This document shows positions 18,530 through 27,502 of a stretch of 64,000 nucleotides of DNA, piece by piece. The DNA lies in contig JAICYD010000013.1 in the NCBI GenBank assembly GCA_025934375.1, positions 1-64,000 of the forward strand, given 5' to 3'. Below the pieces are notes generated by a model. That model was not told where the DNA came from, ran no database searches, and saw only the letters and a program-made list of their open reading frames with translations. How positions within the stretch are numbered: the first letter of the stretch is position 1; each line of letters opens with the position of its first letter. Source of the DNA: Streptosporangiaceae bacterium. GTDB lineage: Bacteria; Actinomycetota; Actinomycetes; Streptosporangiales; Streptosporangiaceae. Position numbers and translations under genes: made by a program.

Positions 18530-20007
18530 CCGCGCTCGATACCGATGTGATTGTCGTCGGCGCCGGGCCAACCGGGCTGATGCTCGCTGGTGAACTGCGC
18601 CTCGCGGGGATCGCGGTCACCGTCCTTGACCGGCTGGCCGAGCCGATGAGGCAGTCCCGGGCACTGGGGTTCTCGGCCAGGACCATCGAGGAATTCGGCC
18701 AGCGCGGGCTGCTGCCTCGCTTCGGTGAGCTGCAGACCATACCGATTGGTCATTTCGGCGGCCTGTCCATTGACTACCGCGTGCTGGACGGTGGCTCATA
18801 CGGTGCCCGGGGCAAGCCGCAGTCTCTCACCGAATCCATACTCGCGGACTGGGCCACCGGCCTCGGGGCACGGCTGCATCGCGGCCATGAAGTCGTCGAG
18901 CTCAGCGCCGGCGATGACGGCGCCGGCGTCACTGTGGTCTCGCCTGCGGGTCGCGGCAGCCTGCGCGCCCGCTATGTGGTCGGATGCGACGGCGGGCGCA
19001 GCACCGTCCGCGGCCTGGCCGGCATCGGCTTCCCCGGCACCGACGCTGTCATCGAGATGTGGCTCGCCGACGTGGTCGGCTGCGAACTGCGGCCACGCTT
19101 CTCCGGGGAGCGGGTCCCCGGTGGCATGGTCATGGTGCTGCCGCTTGGTCCCAAGGTCAACCGCGTCGTGGTCTATGACAGGGACGCGGGACGGCCAGGC
19201 CATCGCCCGCCGGCATTCACTGACGTAGCCAAGGCGTGGCAACGCCTGACCGGAGAGGACATCCATGGCGGGACGCCGCTTTGGGTGAGCTGGTTCACCG
19301 ACTCCAGTCGGCAGGCGAGCGAGTATCGCCGCGACCGGGTTTTCATCGCCGGCGACGCGGCGCACGTGCACATGCCAATCGGCGGCCAGGGCATGAGCGC
19401 TGGCATTCAGGATGCGGTCAACCTCGGCTGGAAACTGGCAGCGGCGATCCGCGGCTGGGCACCAGAGGGCCTGCTTGACAGCTATCACGGAGAGCGTCAT
19501 CCAGTCGGCGGCCGCATCCTCGCCAACACCCTCGCCCAGCGCATCCTGTATCTCGGCGGCGACGAGATGGAGCCCTTGCGGGCGGTGCTCGCCGAGTTGC
19601 TCGCCTACCCGGACGTCCAGCGCCACCTGGTCGGAATGGTCACCGGGCTGGACATCCGCTATGACGTCGGCTGCGACCATCCACTGGCCGGGCGGCGCGT
19701 GCCCAGCGTCGACCTCGTGACCGGGAGTGGCCAGCCGGGAAAGACGACCACGTTCGCAGAGCTGCATGCCGCTCGTGGCGTGCTGTTCGACCTGGCCGAC
19801 AGCGTCAGCCTGCGAGACGCCGCCGGCGGCTGGGCCGATCGTGTGAAGGTCATCACGGCGAGGCCGCGTGCGGGCAGCCCGCTCGACGATGTCGCCGCCC
19901 TGCTGGTCCGCCCGGACGGCTATGTGGCGTGGGCAGGCCGGCCCGGCCAGGAAGCCGACGGCCTGTCCGGCGCGCTAGCCCGTTGGTTCGGCCGGCCATG
20001 TCCGTAA
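18526..20007 (+). CDS. FAD-dependent aromatic polyketide hydroxylase, second copy
   Basis: A 493-residue class A flavoprotein hydroxylase. Motifs: GAGPTGLMLAGEL near residue 11, GCDGGRSTVR (DG), AGDAAHVHMPIGGQGMSAG (GD). ATG 18526 overlaps the regulator stop (ATGA) and has AAGGAG upstream. It is close to the enzymes encoded at 14844 and 21534, with which it shares the ERVPGGM and LDIRYD segments, and suggests duplication within the cluster. Likely roles are ring hydroxylation or an epoxidation/dehydration step before ring opening. Confidence 0.86.
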   Translation: MTALDTDVIVVGAGPTGLMLAGELRLAGIAVTVLDRLAEPMRQSRALGFSARTIEEFGQRGLLPRFGELQTIPIGHFGGLSIDYRVLDGGSYGARGKPQSLTESILADWATGLGARLHRGHEVVELSAGDDGAGVTVVSPAGRGSLRARYVVGCDGGRSTVRGLAGIGFPGTDAVIEMWLADVVGCELRPRFSGERVPGGMVMVLPLGPKVNRVVVYDRDAGRPGHRPPAFTDVAKAWQRLTGEDIHGGTPLWVSWFTDSSRQASEYRRDRVFIAGDAAHVHMPIGGQGMSAGIQDAVNLGWKLAAAIRGWAPEGLLDSYHGERHPVGGRILANTLAQRILYLGGDEMEPLRAVLAELLAYPDVQRHLVGMVTGLDIRYDVGCDHPLAGRRVPSVDLVTGSGQPGKTTTFAELHAARGVLFDLADSVSLRDAAGGWADRVKVITARPRAGSPLDDVAALLVRPDGYVAWAGRPGQEADGLSGALARWFGRPCP

Positions 20008-20089
20008 CGCACGGGGGCGCCGCATGCCCCCCAGAGCCTCATCAGAACCGTTGTGCCCAATTCCCGCTGACCCGAAGGGACAAGAGGTC

Positions 20090-20794
20090 ATGCCCATCAT
20101 CACCACAGACGAGCCCGTCCTGACCGTCATCAACCTGTTCTCAACCGACTCGCAGCAAAAGCAGGACTTCCTGCTCGACGAGATGCGGAAGATCGTCGAC
20201 ACCGCCGCCTTCCCCGGATGGATCTCCAGCACCGTGCACAGCGGCCTGGCCTGGCCGGGCACCGCGAACTTCATCCAGTGGCGCAGCGGCGAGGATCTCC
20301 AGGCGCGCTATGCCGGTGACGTGTTCCGGCACCGGACCGTCCCGCTGTTCGAGGAGAAGACGAAGTGGATGAAGCTGCTGCGAACCGAGGCCGTGTTCAC
20401 CCAGCGGCATCCCTCACTCGGCGGGGTCACGGAGATCTCTCCGCAGCGCGACGACTACACGGTCATCGAGTTCTTCGGAGTCCGCCCCCAGCGGCTGGAC
20501 GAAGTCGTTGACACGCTGGGGCCATCGCAGGAATGGCTGGTTAATGTCCCCGGATACCGGTCGCACAGCGTGCTGCGCGGCCTGGGCGCGCGCGGTTACG
20601 ACGGGCAGTTCGCCGTGATGTACTCGCAATGGGCTAGCAAAGAAGATCACGACGCCTTCCGCGGCCTGCCGGAAAGCGAGCAGCGGGACATCCGGCGGTC
20701 AACGAAGGCCCGGCTGGACTCACTGATCACATCCAGCGACTGGAACTCCTACCGGGTGGTGCATACCCGGTCGGCTTCCCTGCAGGGCTCATGA
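20090..20794 (+). CDS. Two-domain ABM oxygenase, candidate ring-opening enzyme (JadG/AlpJ/GilOII class)
   Basis: A 234-residue protein with two ABM (dimeric alpha-beta-barrel) units: the first at about residues 8-100 (EPVLTVINLFST, WISSTVHSGLAWPGTANFIQW), the second at about 120-215 (DDYTVIEFFGV, YRSHSVLRGLGARGYDGQF). Two-domain ABM proteins next to angucycline-type hydroxylases include JadG, AlpJ and GilOII, which open the B ring oxidatively in jadomycin, kinamycin and gilvocarcin biosynthesis. The start is ATG 20090 after AGAGG. Assignment to that group rests on architecture and context. Confidence 0.65.
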   Translation: MPIITTDEPVLTVINLFSTDSQQKQDFLLDEMRKIVDTAAFPGWISSTVHSGLAWPGTANFIQWRSGEDLQARYAGDVFRHRTVPLFEEKTKWMKLLRTEAVFTQRHPSLGGVTEISPQRDDYTVIEFFGVRPQRLDEVVDTLGPSQEWLVNVPGYRSHSVLRGLGARGYDGQFAVMYSQWASKEDHDAFRGLPESEQRDIRRSTKARLDSLITSSDWNSYRVVHTRSASLQGS

Positions 20795-21537
20795 CGATCA
20801 TGGATACGGCGGGACGGCCGGTAATCGGGATCGGAGCACATGCGGGACAGGTACACCTCGGGGGCGCCGACCGGAAGGTGACCTTCGTTCCGCAGGTGTT
20901 CATCAGCCGGCTCATGGCGGCAGGCTGCGCACCCGTGCTGGTGTCACCGGTTCCCGGCTGCGGGTCCGCCGTCGCCGCGCTGGATGGATTGCTGCTGCTC
21001 GCGGGCCCGGACATGGACCCGGCGACGTATTCGGCGCGGCCTCACCAGAAAACTGGACAAATCGATCCGGGCCGTGACGCCGCCGAGCTCGAGCTGGCCG
21101 GCGCGGCTCTGCGCGCCGGAGTGCCGGTCCTGGGCATCTGCCGCGGCATGCAGGTGCTGAACGTCTTCCGCAAGGGCACGCTGCACCAGCATCTGCCCGA
21201 CATCGTCGGGCATGACGATCATCTGCCGGGCCTGGCCCGCTACGGTGCCCAGCCGCTGCGGCTGCGGCCAGATAGCCATATCGCCGCCATCTTCGACGGG
21301 AAGGCGGCCATCGTGCCCTGCCATCACCATCAGGCGGTCGACCAGCCCGGCGCCGGCCTGATCCCGACCGCCTGGTCCGGGGACGAGACGATCGAGGCCA
21401 TTGAGGCCACCGATCACCCGTTCGCCGTCGGGGTGCAATGGCACGCCGAGGAAAGCGAGGACGACGGGCCGTTCCTGGCGCTGGCCAATGCCGCCAGGGC
21501 CTTGTCGCCGAGACTGCAAAGGAATTACGCGAAATGA
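20791..21537 (+). CDS. Class I glutamine amidotransferase-like gamma-glutamyl hydrolase (peptidase C26)
   Basis: A 248-residue PuuD/peptidase C26-type hydrolase. The nucleophile is Cys117 (LGICRGMQVLNV), with His218 and Glu220 in VQWHAEES completing the triad; LAGPDMDPATY replaces the usual GGDVDP loop. It cleaves gamma-glutamyl amides. It is coupled on both sides by ATGA overlaps, so it belongs to the oxygenase operon. Because kinamycin-type hydrazine is delivered as gamma-glutamylhydrazine, this enzyme is a reasonable candidate to strip the glutamyl group after transfer to the polyketide. That role is inferred. Confidence 0.82.
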   Translation: MTIMDTAGRPVIGIGAHAGQVHLGGADRKVTFVPQVFISRLMAAGCAPVLVSPVPGCGSAVAALDGLLLLAGPDMDPATYSARPHQKTGQIDPGRDAAELELAGAALRAGVPVLGICRGMQVLNVFRKGTLHQHLPDIVGHDDHLPGLARYGAQPLRLRPDSHIAAIFDGKAAIVPCHHHQAVDQPGAGLIPTAWSGDETIEAIEATDHPFAVGVQWHAEESEDDGPFLALANAARALSPRLQRNYAK

Positions 21538-23036
21538 ATGCTGACGTCATAGTCATCGGTGCCGGGCCAGTCGGATTGATGCTGGCCGGCGAACTCCGGC
21601 TCGGCGGTGCCGACGTCATTGTCTTCGAGCAGCGGGAGCATCCCTGCGGGGAAACCAGGGGCCTTGGTTTCACCTCGCGAGCGGCGGAAGTGTTTGACCA
21701 GCGCGGCCTGCTTGCCCGGTTCGGGGAGGTCGAGATGGGCACGCAAGCGCACTTCGCCGGAATCCGGATCGACCCGGCGCTGCTTGACGAGCACCACCTA
21801 GGCGTGCGAAGCATACCTCAGCACCGCATCGAGAAGGTCCTCGAGGACTGGGCGCGCGAGCTAGGCGCGTCAGTAATGCGGGGATACACGCTGACCGACC
21901 TAAAAGACACCGGGGACCGCGTGGTGGCGGTGGTCGACGGGCCAGATGGCAGCGGTGAGCACACTGCCCGGTACCTGGTCGGCTGCGACGGCGCCCGGAG
22001 CAGGGCCCGGCACCTGGCCGGCATCGATTTCACCGGCACCGAGGCGACCCGCGGGATGTACCTCGCGGAGATCGTCGGCAAGACGATGCGGCCGAGGTAT
22101 GTCGGGGAAAGGGTTCCCGGGGGCATGGTGATGTCCTTCCCCCTCGAAGGCGCAGCGGTGCGGATCACCATCCACGAAGACGTCGCCCCCCCGCCCGCTC
22201 CCGACCACGTCGTGACGTTCACCGAGGTGGCCGACGCGTGGCAGCGCATGACCGGGGAATCCGTGCATGACGCGGAGCCCCTGTGGGTGAGCGCCTTTAC
22301 CGACGCGACCCGCCAGGCCAGCGAGTACCAGCGGGGCCGGGTGTTCGTCGCGGGCGACGCCGGCCACATCCACCTGCCAGTCGGATCGCAGGGCCTCAGC
22401 GTCGGCGTGCAGGACGCCGTGAACCTCGGATGGAAGCTGGCCGCCACGATTAAGCGCTGGGCCCCCGAGGACCTGATCGGCACCTACCACGGCGAGCGTC
22501 ATCCGGTGGGTGCCAGGGTGCTGCGCAACACGCTGGCCCAGAGGACGATTTACCTTAACGGGGACGAGATGGACCCGCTGCGGGCGGTCATGGGCGAGCT
22601 CGTAGCGATCCCGTCCGTCGCGTGCCACCTGGCGGCGATGGTGAGCGGACTCGATATCCGCTACGACATGGGCGCGTCGGGGCATCCGCTGCTCGGCAAG
22701 CGCATCCCGCCGAATAAGCAGGTGACGCTGCCCGGCGGCCACCGGGTGAACATCGCCGAACTGATGCACAAGGCACGGGGCGTCCTCGTCAGCACCAGCC
22801 ACCAGGATGGAACGGCTCAGCTCGCCGCCAGGTGGTCTGACCGGGTCGACATGGTCACCGGGCAGTGGAGCCAGGCATGGGCGAGTGGCGGGGTCCCGGT
22901 GGAGTCGGTGCTCATCCGTCCCGACGGCTACGTCGCCTGGATAACGCCGGACGGCGGCCAACTGGAGGATGCCCTGCGCCGTTGGCTGGGCTCGCCGCAG
23001 TACCCAGGCCCCGTCGTTAACCCGCCGCGGGCCTAG
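21534..23036 (+). CDS. FAD-dependent aromatic polyketide hydroxylase, third copy
   Basis: A 500-residue class A flavoprotein hydroxylase starting MNADVIVIGAGPVGLMLAGE. Later motifs are VGCDGARSRARHLAG (DG; SRAR rather than the usual STVR) and VAGDAGHIHLPVGSQGLSVG, where the usual AAH is AGH and GGQG is GSQG. ATG 21534 overlaps the hydrolase stop. It closely resembles the flavoproteins at 14844 and 18526. The altered GD motif might reflect a different substrate pocket. Confidence 0.86.
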   Translation: MNADVIVIGAGPVGLMLAGELRLGGADVIVFEQREHPCGETRGLGFTSRAAEVFDQRGLLARFGEVEMGTQAHFAGIRIDPALLDEHHLGVRSIPQHRIEKVLEDWARELGASVMRGYTLTDLKDTGDRVVAVVDGPDGSGEHTARYLVGCDGARSRARHLAGIDFTGTEATRGMYLAEIVGKTMRPRYVGERVPGGMVMSFPLEGAAVRITIHEDVAPPPAPDHVVTFTEVADAWQRMTGESVHDAEPLWVSAFTDATRQASEYQRGRVFVAGDAGHIHLPVGSQGLSVGVQDAVNLGWKLAATIKRWAPEDLIGTYHGERHPVGARVLRNTLAQRTIYLNGDEMDPLRAVMGELVAIPSVACHLAAMVSGLDIRYDMGASGHPLLGKRIPPNKQVTLPGGHRVNIAELMHKARGVLVSTSHQDGTAQLAARWSDRVDMVTGQWSQAWASGGVPVESVLIRPDGYVAWITPDGGQLEDALRRWLGSPQYPGPVVNPPRA

Positions 23037-23095
23037 CGCGGCAGGCCGCGATGCGAGCACGAGAAATACCGCCACAGAAAAACGAGGAGTAGTCC

Positions 23096-23551
23096 GTGCC
23101 TTCCGCAGAAACACCGAACATATCGATCTTCCTGACATTCGAGAATAATGCCGAAGAGGCAATGACCTTCTACCTGTCCCTCTTCGATGACGCCAGGGTC
23201 ATCAACGTCATACGAGCCCAGCCGGGTGAGCCCGGCTGGACGGCAGGCACGCTGCAACACGCGATCTTCAGCTTCGGGGCCCAGGAGTTCATGGCCATTA
23301 ACGCGCCGCCGGCCGGCGCGCGCGGGTCCGATCACGGCCCCTGGCACGAGTTCGGGTTCACGCCGGCGATCGCGCTGTACGTGCAGTGCGGGACGGAGGA
23401 CGAAATCGAGCGGCTCTATTCCGCGCTGTCCGAGAAAGGGGAAATATTCATGCCGCTGGGCGACTACGGGTTCAGCAGGCGATTCGCCTGGGTGAACGAC
23501 CGGTTCGGGGTTTCCTGGCGGCTCAACGTGTCCGCGGACTCCCCCCGCTAG
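23096..23551 (+). CDS. VOC-superfamily (PhnB-like) protein
   Basis: A 151-residue protein of the PhnB / 3-demethylubiquinone methyltransferase-like VOC family: ISIFLTFENNAEEAMTFYLSLF at the start, WHEFGFTPAIALYVQC in the middle, and GDYGFSRRFAWVNDRFGVSW at the end. The start is GTG 23096 after GAGGAG. In polyketide clusters VOC proteins act as oxygenases, cyclisation aids or resistance (drug-binding) proteins. It lies between two flavoprotein hydroxylases in one operon. The specific role is unknown. Confidence 0.75.
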   Translation: MPSAETPNISIFLTFENNAEEAMTFYLSLFDDARVINVIRAQPGEPGWTAGTLQHAIFSFGAQEFMAINAPPAGARGSDHGPWHEFGFTPAIALYVQCGTEDEIERLYSALSEKGEIFMPLGDYGFSRRFAWVNDRFGVSWRLNVSADSPR

Positions 23552-23563
23552 GATTACGCCGCC

Positions 23564-25066
23564 ATGAGCACTCAGGTGCTGATCGCGGGGGCCGGGCCGG
23601 TCGGGCTCATGCTTGCCTGTGAGCTCGGGAGGTCAGGCGTGCAGGTGACCGTCCTGGAGCGCCTGGCGGCCCCGATGCGGGAGTCCCGGGCGAGCCTGCT
23701 TAACACCTGCACGGCCGAGCTACTTCACGCCCGCGGCTTCGATTCCCTGCTGGATCCCGCCCAGCGTGAGGTGAAAACACACTTCGCGGGGTTTCCCATC
23801 GACTTGTCCGCGGCCCCAAGCGACTACGCCGGCCACTTCAAGGTGCCGCAGTACGTCACCGAGCAGGTCCTCGGCGACGAGGCGCAGCGAGCGGGGGTAA
23901 CGCTACTCAGGTCTCGCGAACTCACCGGGATCAGGGAAACCGGCGATCGCGTCGCCTGCGCGTTCGACGGCCCGGCGGGCCGCGTCGTGCTCGAGACGGA
24001 ATACCTGGTCGGATGCGACGGCGCCGGCAGCACGGTTCGCCGGCTGGCTGGATTCGGCGCGTCACAGCGGACCGCGACCAGGGAGCTGCTGCGGGCCGAC
24101 GTGGTCGACGCCGGCATCCGCGATCGCCGGTTCGAAAGACTCGAGGGCGGATTCGCGGTGGCTAACACGCGCCGTGGCGTTACCCGGGTCATGATGCACG
24201 TGCGCGGCCATGAGCCGGTCAGGCGCCAGTCCCCGCCCGCGTTCTCCGAGGTCGCCAGTTCCTGGAAGAAGGTGACTGGCGAGGATATCTCCCGCCGCGA
24301 AGCCCTGTGGGCGGACTCCTTCGACAACTCTTACGGCCAGGCTGATTGTTACCGGCGCGGCCGGGTCCTGCTGGCCGGGGACGCCGCCCACTGGCACATG
24401 CCCATTGGCGGCCAGGCGTTGAACGTCGGCCTGAGCGACGCGGTAAACCTGGGCTGGAAGCTGGCCGCCGCGGTAACGGGCTGGGCGCCAAAAGGGCTTC
24501 TGGACACTTATGACTCCGAGCGGCGGGCCGCGGCGGCCAGGGTGATCAGGCACGTCGCCGCGCAAGAAACGCTGATGCTAGGCGGAGCCGAAGTCGAGCC
24601 CTTGCGCCACGTGCTGTCCGGATTGATCGCGATCGAGGGAGCGCAGCACCTCATCGGCCTCTTCTGCGCGGGCCTTGATGACCGGTACGGAACGCAGGGC
24701 GATGACGGCCTGGCTGGCCGGCACATGGCACACCTGAGGCCCGGGCGCGTACCCGGCGTGCTGTCCCCCGATCTGCTCACCGCAGCCCCAACGGGCGTGC
24801 TTGTCCGCTTCGCGGACCCGGGGCAGGCGGCCGGGGATAATCCCGTCAGGCGCACCCCGGCCGCGCAGTCGGTGTCGCTCCCGAACGGAGCACCGCTGCG
24901 GATAGTCCGCGTGGCCCAGCCGCCCGGCGACGGGGTCACCGATGTGCTGCTGCGCCCGGACGCGCACATCGCGTGGGCCGGATGTGGCGAACGTCGGCTG
25001 AGCGACGCGCTCAGCCAGTGGTTCGGCGCGCCGCTCCCTGATAATCACCGGGGCTCCCGCGCCTAA
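23564..25066 (+). CDS. FAD-dependent aromatic polyketide hydroxylase, fourth and most divergent copy
   Basis: A 500-residue class A flavoprotein hydroxylase (MSTQVLIAGAGPVGLMLACEL). DG motif GCDGAGSTVRRLAG; GD motif LAGDAAHWHMPIGGQALNVG. It differs from the other three through its RESRASLLNTCTAELLHARG segment in place of the usual LGFTxxA block, and is closer to RdmE/JadF-like enzymes. It is the last gene of the operon and ends in front of a strong hairpin. A role in quinone formation or hydroxylation (AlpK-like) is possible. Confidence 0.85.
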   Translation: MSTQVLIAGAGPVGLMLACELGRSGVQVTVLERLAAPMRESRASLLNTCTAELLHARGFDSLLDPAQREVKTHFAGFPIDLSAAPSDYAGHFKVPQYVTEQVLGDEAQRAGVTLLRSRELTGIRETGDRVACAFDGPAGRVVLETEYLVGCDGAGSTVRRLAGFGASQRTATRELLRADVVDAGIRDRRFERLEGGFAVANTRRGVTRVMMHVRGHEPVRRQSPPAFSEVASSWKKVTGEDISRREALWADSFDNSYGQADCYRRGRVLLAGDAAHWHMPIGGQALNVGLSDAVNLGWKLAAAVTGWAPKGLLDTYDSERRAAAARVIRHVAAQETLMLGGAEVEPLRHVLSGLIAIEGAQHLIGLFCAGLDDRYGTQGDDGLAGRHMAHLRPGRVPGVLSPDLLTAAPTGVLVRFADPGQAAGDNPVRRTPAAQSVSLPNGAPLRIVRVAQPPGDGVTDVLLRPDAHIAWAGCGERRLSDALSQWFGAPLPDNHRGSRA

Positions 25067-25111
25067 TCACCTCGCCTTCCGCGTCGTGACGCTTAGCCCG
25101 ACCCGGAATGC

Positions 25112-25153
25112 CCGAAACGCCGGAGCCGCGCAACGCGGGCTCCGTCGTTTCGG
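25112..25153. terminator. Strong hairpin between convergent operons
   Basis: CCGAAACG (25112-25119) pairs with CGTTTCGG (25146-25153), and inside it CGGAGCC (25121-25127) pairs with GGCTCCG (25138-25144). It lies between the flavoprotein gene and the MMPL gene, which converge here, so it can serve both strands. Confidence 0.7.
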
Positions 25154-25166
25154 CGCCGGGTCCTTG

Positions 25167-27314
25167 TCAGCTGCGGGCCGAGTCGAGTGATACGGGAGCC
25201 GTGACGGGCATCGGCGACGGCGGGACTCGCAGGAGCCGCGCCGCCGCCGGGGGAAGCCGCCAGTTCCACCTGCCGAACAGCGAGACGGTGGCCGGCACCA
25301 GCAGCGCGCGGATGATGGTGGCGTCCAGGATGATCCCGGCGCCCAGCCCGGTAGCCATCATCTTGACCAGCGTGTTGGGCGTGGTGCTCATGGCCGCGAA
25401 GGCCAGGAAGAGGATCAGCGCGGCGCAGGTAACCAGGCGGCCGGTCCGGCCGATTCCGCGGACGACGGCGGTGTCGGTCGAGCCGGTCGCGTCGTACTCT
25501 TCGCGCATCCGGGAGAGGATGAACACCTCGTAGTCCATCGAGATCCCGAACAGGAACGCGAATACCATCACCGGAACCCAGTTCGGTATGGACCCGGTCG
25601 CGGGGATTCCCCACAGGGCATTGGACCCGTACCCCTTCTGCCAGATCAGGATCAGTGCCCCCCAGGCGGCCGCGACGCTGACGATGTTGAGCGCGACCGC
25701 CTTGAGCGGAAGCAGCAGCGACCGGAAAGCACGGGCGAGCAGGATGTAGGCCAGGACTGCGAGAACGACCACCATCAACGGGAAGCTGCCGTAGACGGCG
25801 CTGTTGAAATCGCGGTTCTGGGCATCGATCCCGCCGACCGTGATCCCGGGACCGTAGGCGTGCGCGGTGTCCTGGACCAGGGCCACTGTCGCGTCGTTGT
25901 CGTTGTGGGTGAAGACATCGACGATGGCGGTACTTCCCGCGCGCCAGCTGTCGGCGGACGGGGCGATCGCGCCCTGCACGTTCGGTAGGCCGCTGAGCTG
26001 GTGGGCAAGGCCCGGCGCGGGGCCGGGCGACGCGAGGATCTCGATGGGAGTGAGCGCGCTTTGCCCGATGCCCGACTGCTCGAGCTGGGTGAGGCCAGCC
26101 TTGGCCTGGCCGGCCTGGCTGATCGCGTCGGAGTTGCCGTCCGCGGGGCCGAGCGTCAGCCCGGTCGCGGCCACGATCAGCAGCGCCAGCACGGCCAGCG
26201 CGATGCCCGCGGCGGCCCAACGGCGCCGCACAATGAACCCGGCCCAGCTCGTCCAGGAACGGCTGGCCTTGTCGTCGCGGCGGATATGAGGCCAGTCAAG
26301 CCGCGGACCGATCGTCGCCAGGATAACCGGGAGCAGGGTGACCGTGACGGCGACGCTGATCAGCGGGATCAGCAGCCCGCCGTACCCGACGCTACGCAGG
26401 AAGGGGACCGGTATCGCGATGAGCGACAGCAGGCCGATCGCGACGGCGGTGCCGCTGAAGACCACGGCCCGGCCCGCGGAGCTCATCGCACGGATGATCG
26501 CCTCGTCGCCGTGCCCGATCCGGGCCCGCTCTTCTCGCCAGCGCACCACGACCAGAAGCGTGTAATCGATCGCGATACCGAGGCCGACCAGGGCGATCAG
26601 GTATTCCACAATCGACGAGATCGCGGTGAGGCTCGCCAGTCCCCAGATGATGAGGAGGCTGGTCATGATGGAGACCACCGCGGCCATCAGCGGAACGACG
26701 GCAAGGAACGAACCGAAGACGAACACGAGCACGGCCAGGGCTCCGATGCCGCCGATCATCGACTCGGCGAGCAGGCTCGGACCGCCCCGCGACCCGGTCT
26801 GCGCGGCCAGGGCGTCAAGGCCAGTGAGGCGAACCGGGGCGCCCTCGACGGTTACGCCCCGGAGCGCGGCATTGGCGGCCTTCACGGCGGCCGGGCTCGT
26901 GCCGTACGCGCCCGGCGTGGGCGGCGGGTAGGCGATCACGAACGTGGTCCGGCCGTCGTGAGACACGAAAGCCGGATTGCCGGTCGAGGCAAGGGAAGCG
27001 ACCCGCGCGCCCGGCACCGCGTGCTCGATACGCGAATCGACCGATTGCAGCTCCGCGGACACCGTCGGCGAAGTGGCGCTCGCCCCGGCCGGCAAGGTGA
27101 CGACCGCGAGCATCGGCGCGCCAGAGCCGCCGTTCCCGAACCTGGCGGCGATAGCCTGATTAGCCGTGTAACTCTCGTGACCCGGGTTGGAATATTGCTC
27201 ACTAAGCGCCTTCGTGGCCTTATTGGCAGAGGCTATCCCGGCGATTGTCAGCAGGATCCAGATTACGACGACAAGACGCTTATGGTTGAGAGACCATCGG
27301 ACGATGCTGGTCAC
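25167..27314 (-). CDS. MMPL-family (RND) transporter
   Basis: A 715-residue MmpL/ActII-ORF3-type exporter with 11-12 membrane segments. The first is at about residues 12-30, after SIVRWSLNHKRLV. Large extracytoplasmic domains follow TM1 and TM7, and the signature GISMDYEVFILSRMREEYDATG lies near residue 560. Such proteins export polyketides and lipids by proton-motive force. GTG 27314 after GAAGGG is the best start; the frame is open to 27365. It is the last gene of the minus-strand N-N cassette operon, behind a gap of about 190 bases, so it may have its own promoter. Likely product efflux. Confidence 0.87.
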   Translation of the reverse strand: MTSIVRWSLNHKRLVVVIWILLTIAGIASANKATKALSEQYSNPGHESYTANQAIAARFGNGGSGAPMLAVVTLPAGASATSPTVSAELQSVDSRIEHAVPGARVASLASTGNPAFVSHDGRTTFVIAYPPPTPGAYGTSPAAVKAANAALRGVTVEGAPVRLTGLDALAAQTGSRGGPSLLAESMIGGIGALAVLVFVFGSFLAVVPLMAAVVSIMTSLLIIWGLASLTAISSIVEYLIALVGLGIAIDYTLLVVVRWREERARIGHGDEAIIRAMSSAGRAVVFSGTAVAIGLLSLIAIPVPFLRSVGYGGLLIPLISVAVTVTLLPVILATIGPRLDWPHIRRDDKASRSWTSWAGFIVRRRWAAAGIALAVLALLIVAATGLTLGPADGNSDAISQAGQAKAGLTQLEQSGIGQSALTPIEILASPGPAPGLAHQLSGLPNVQGAIAPSADSWRAGSTAIVDVFTHNDNDATVALVQDTAHAYGPGITVGGIDAQNRDFNSAVYGSFPLMVVVLAVLAYILLARAFRSLLLPLKAVALNIVSVAAAWGALILIWQKGYGSNALWGIPATGSIPNWVPVMVFAFLFGISMDYEVFILSRMREEYDATGSTDTAVVRGIGRTGRLVTCAALILFLAFAAMSTTPNTLVKMMATGLGAGIILDATIIRALLVPATVSLFGRWNWRLPPAAARLLRVPPSPMPVTAPVSLDSARS

Positions 27315-27502
27315 AAACGTACCCTTCTCGGTCAGCTGCTTATCGACGAGAACCGGCCGCCGCATGCCGATCTCCCGGCCGGGGCCACTCCCCGGGGCCT
27401 GGTTTCATATCTATGACGGACCGGCGCCGCAAAGTGTGACCGGGGCGATCGTCGCGCCGGGGCGGCGGCCGCCGCCACGGATTTCGCAGATGGCCGGCGA
27501 TC

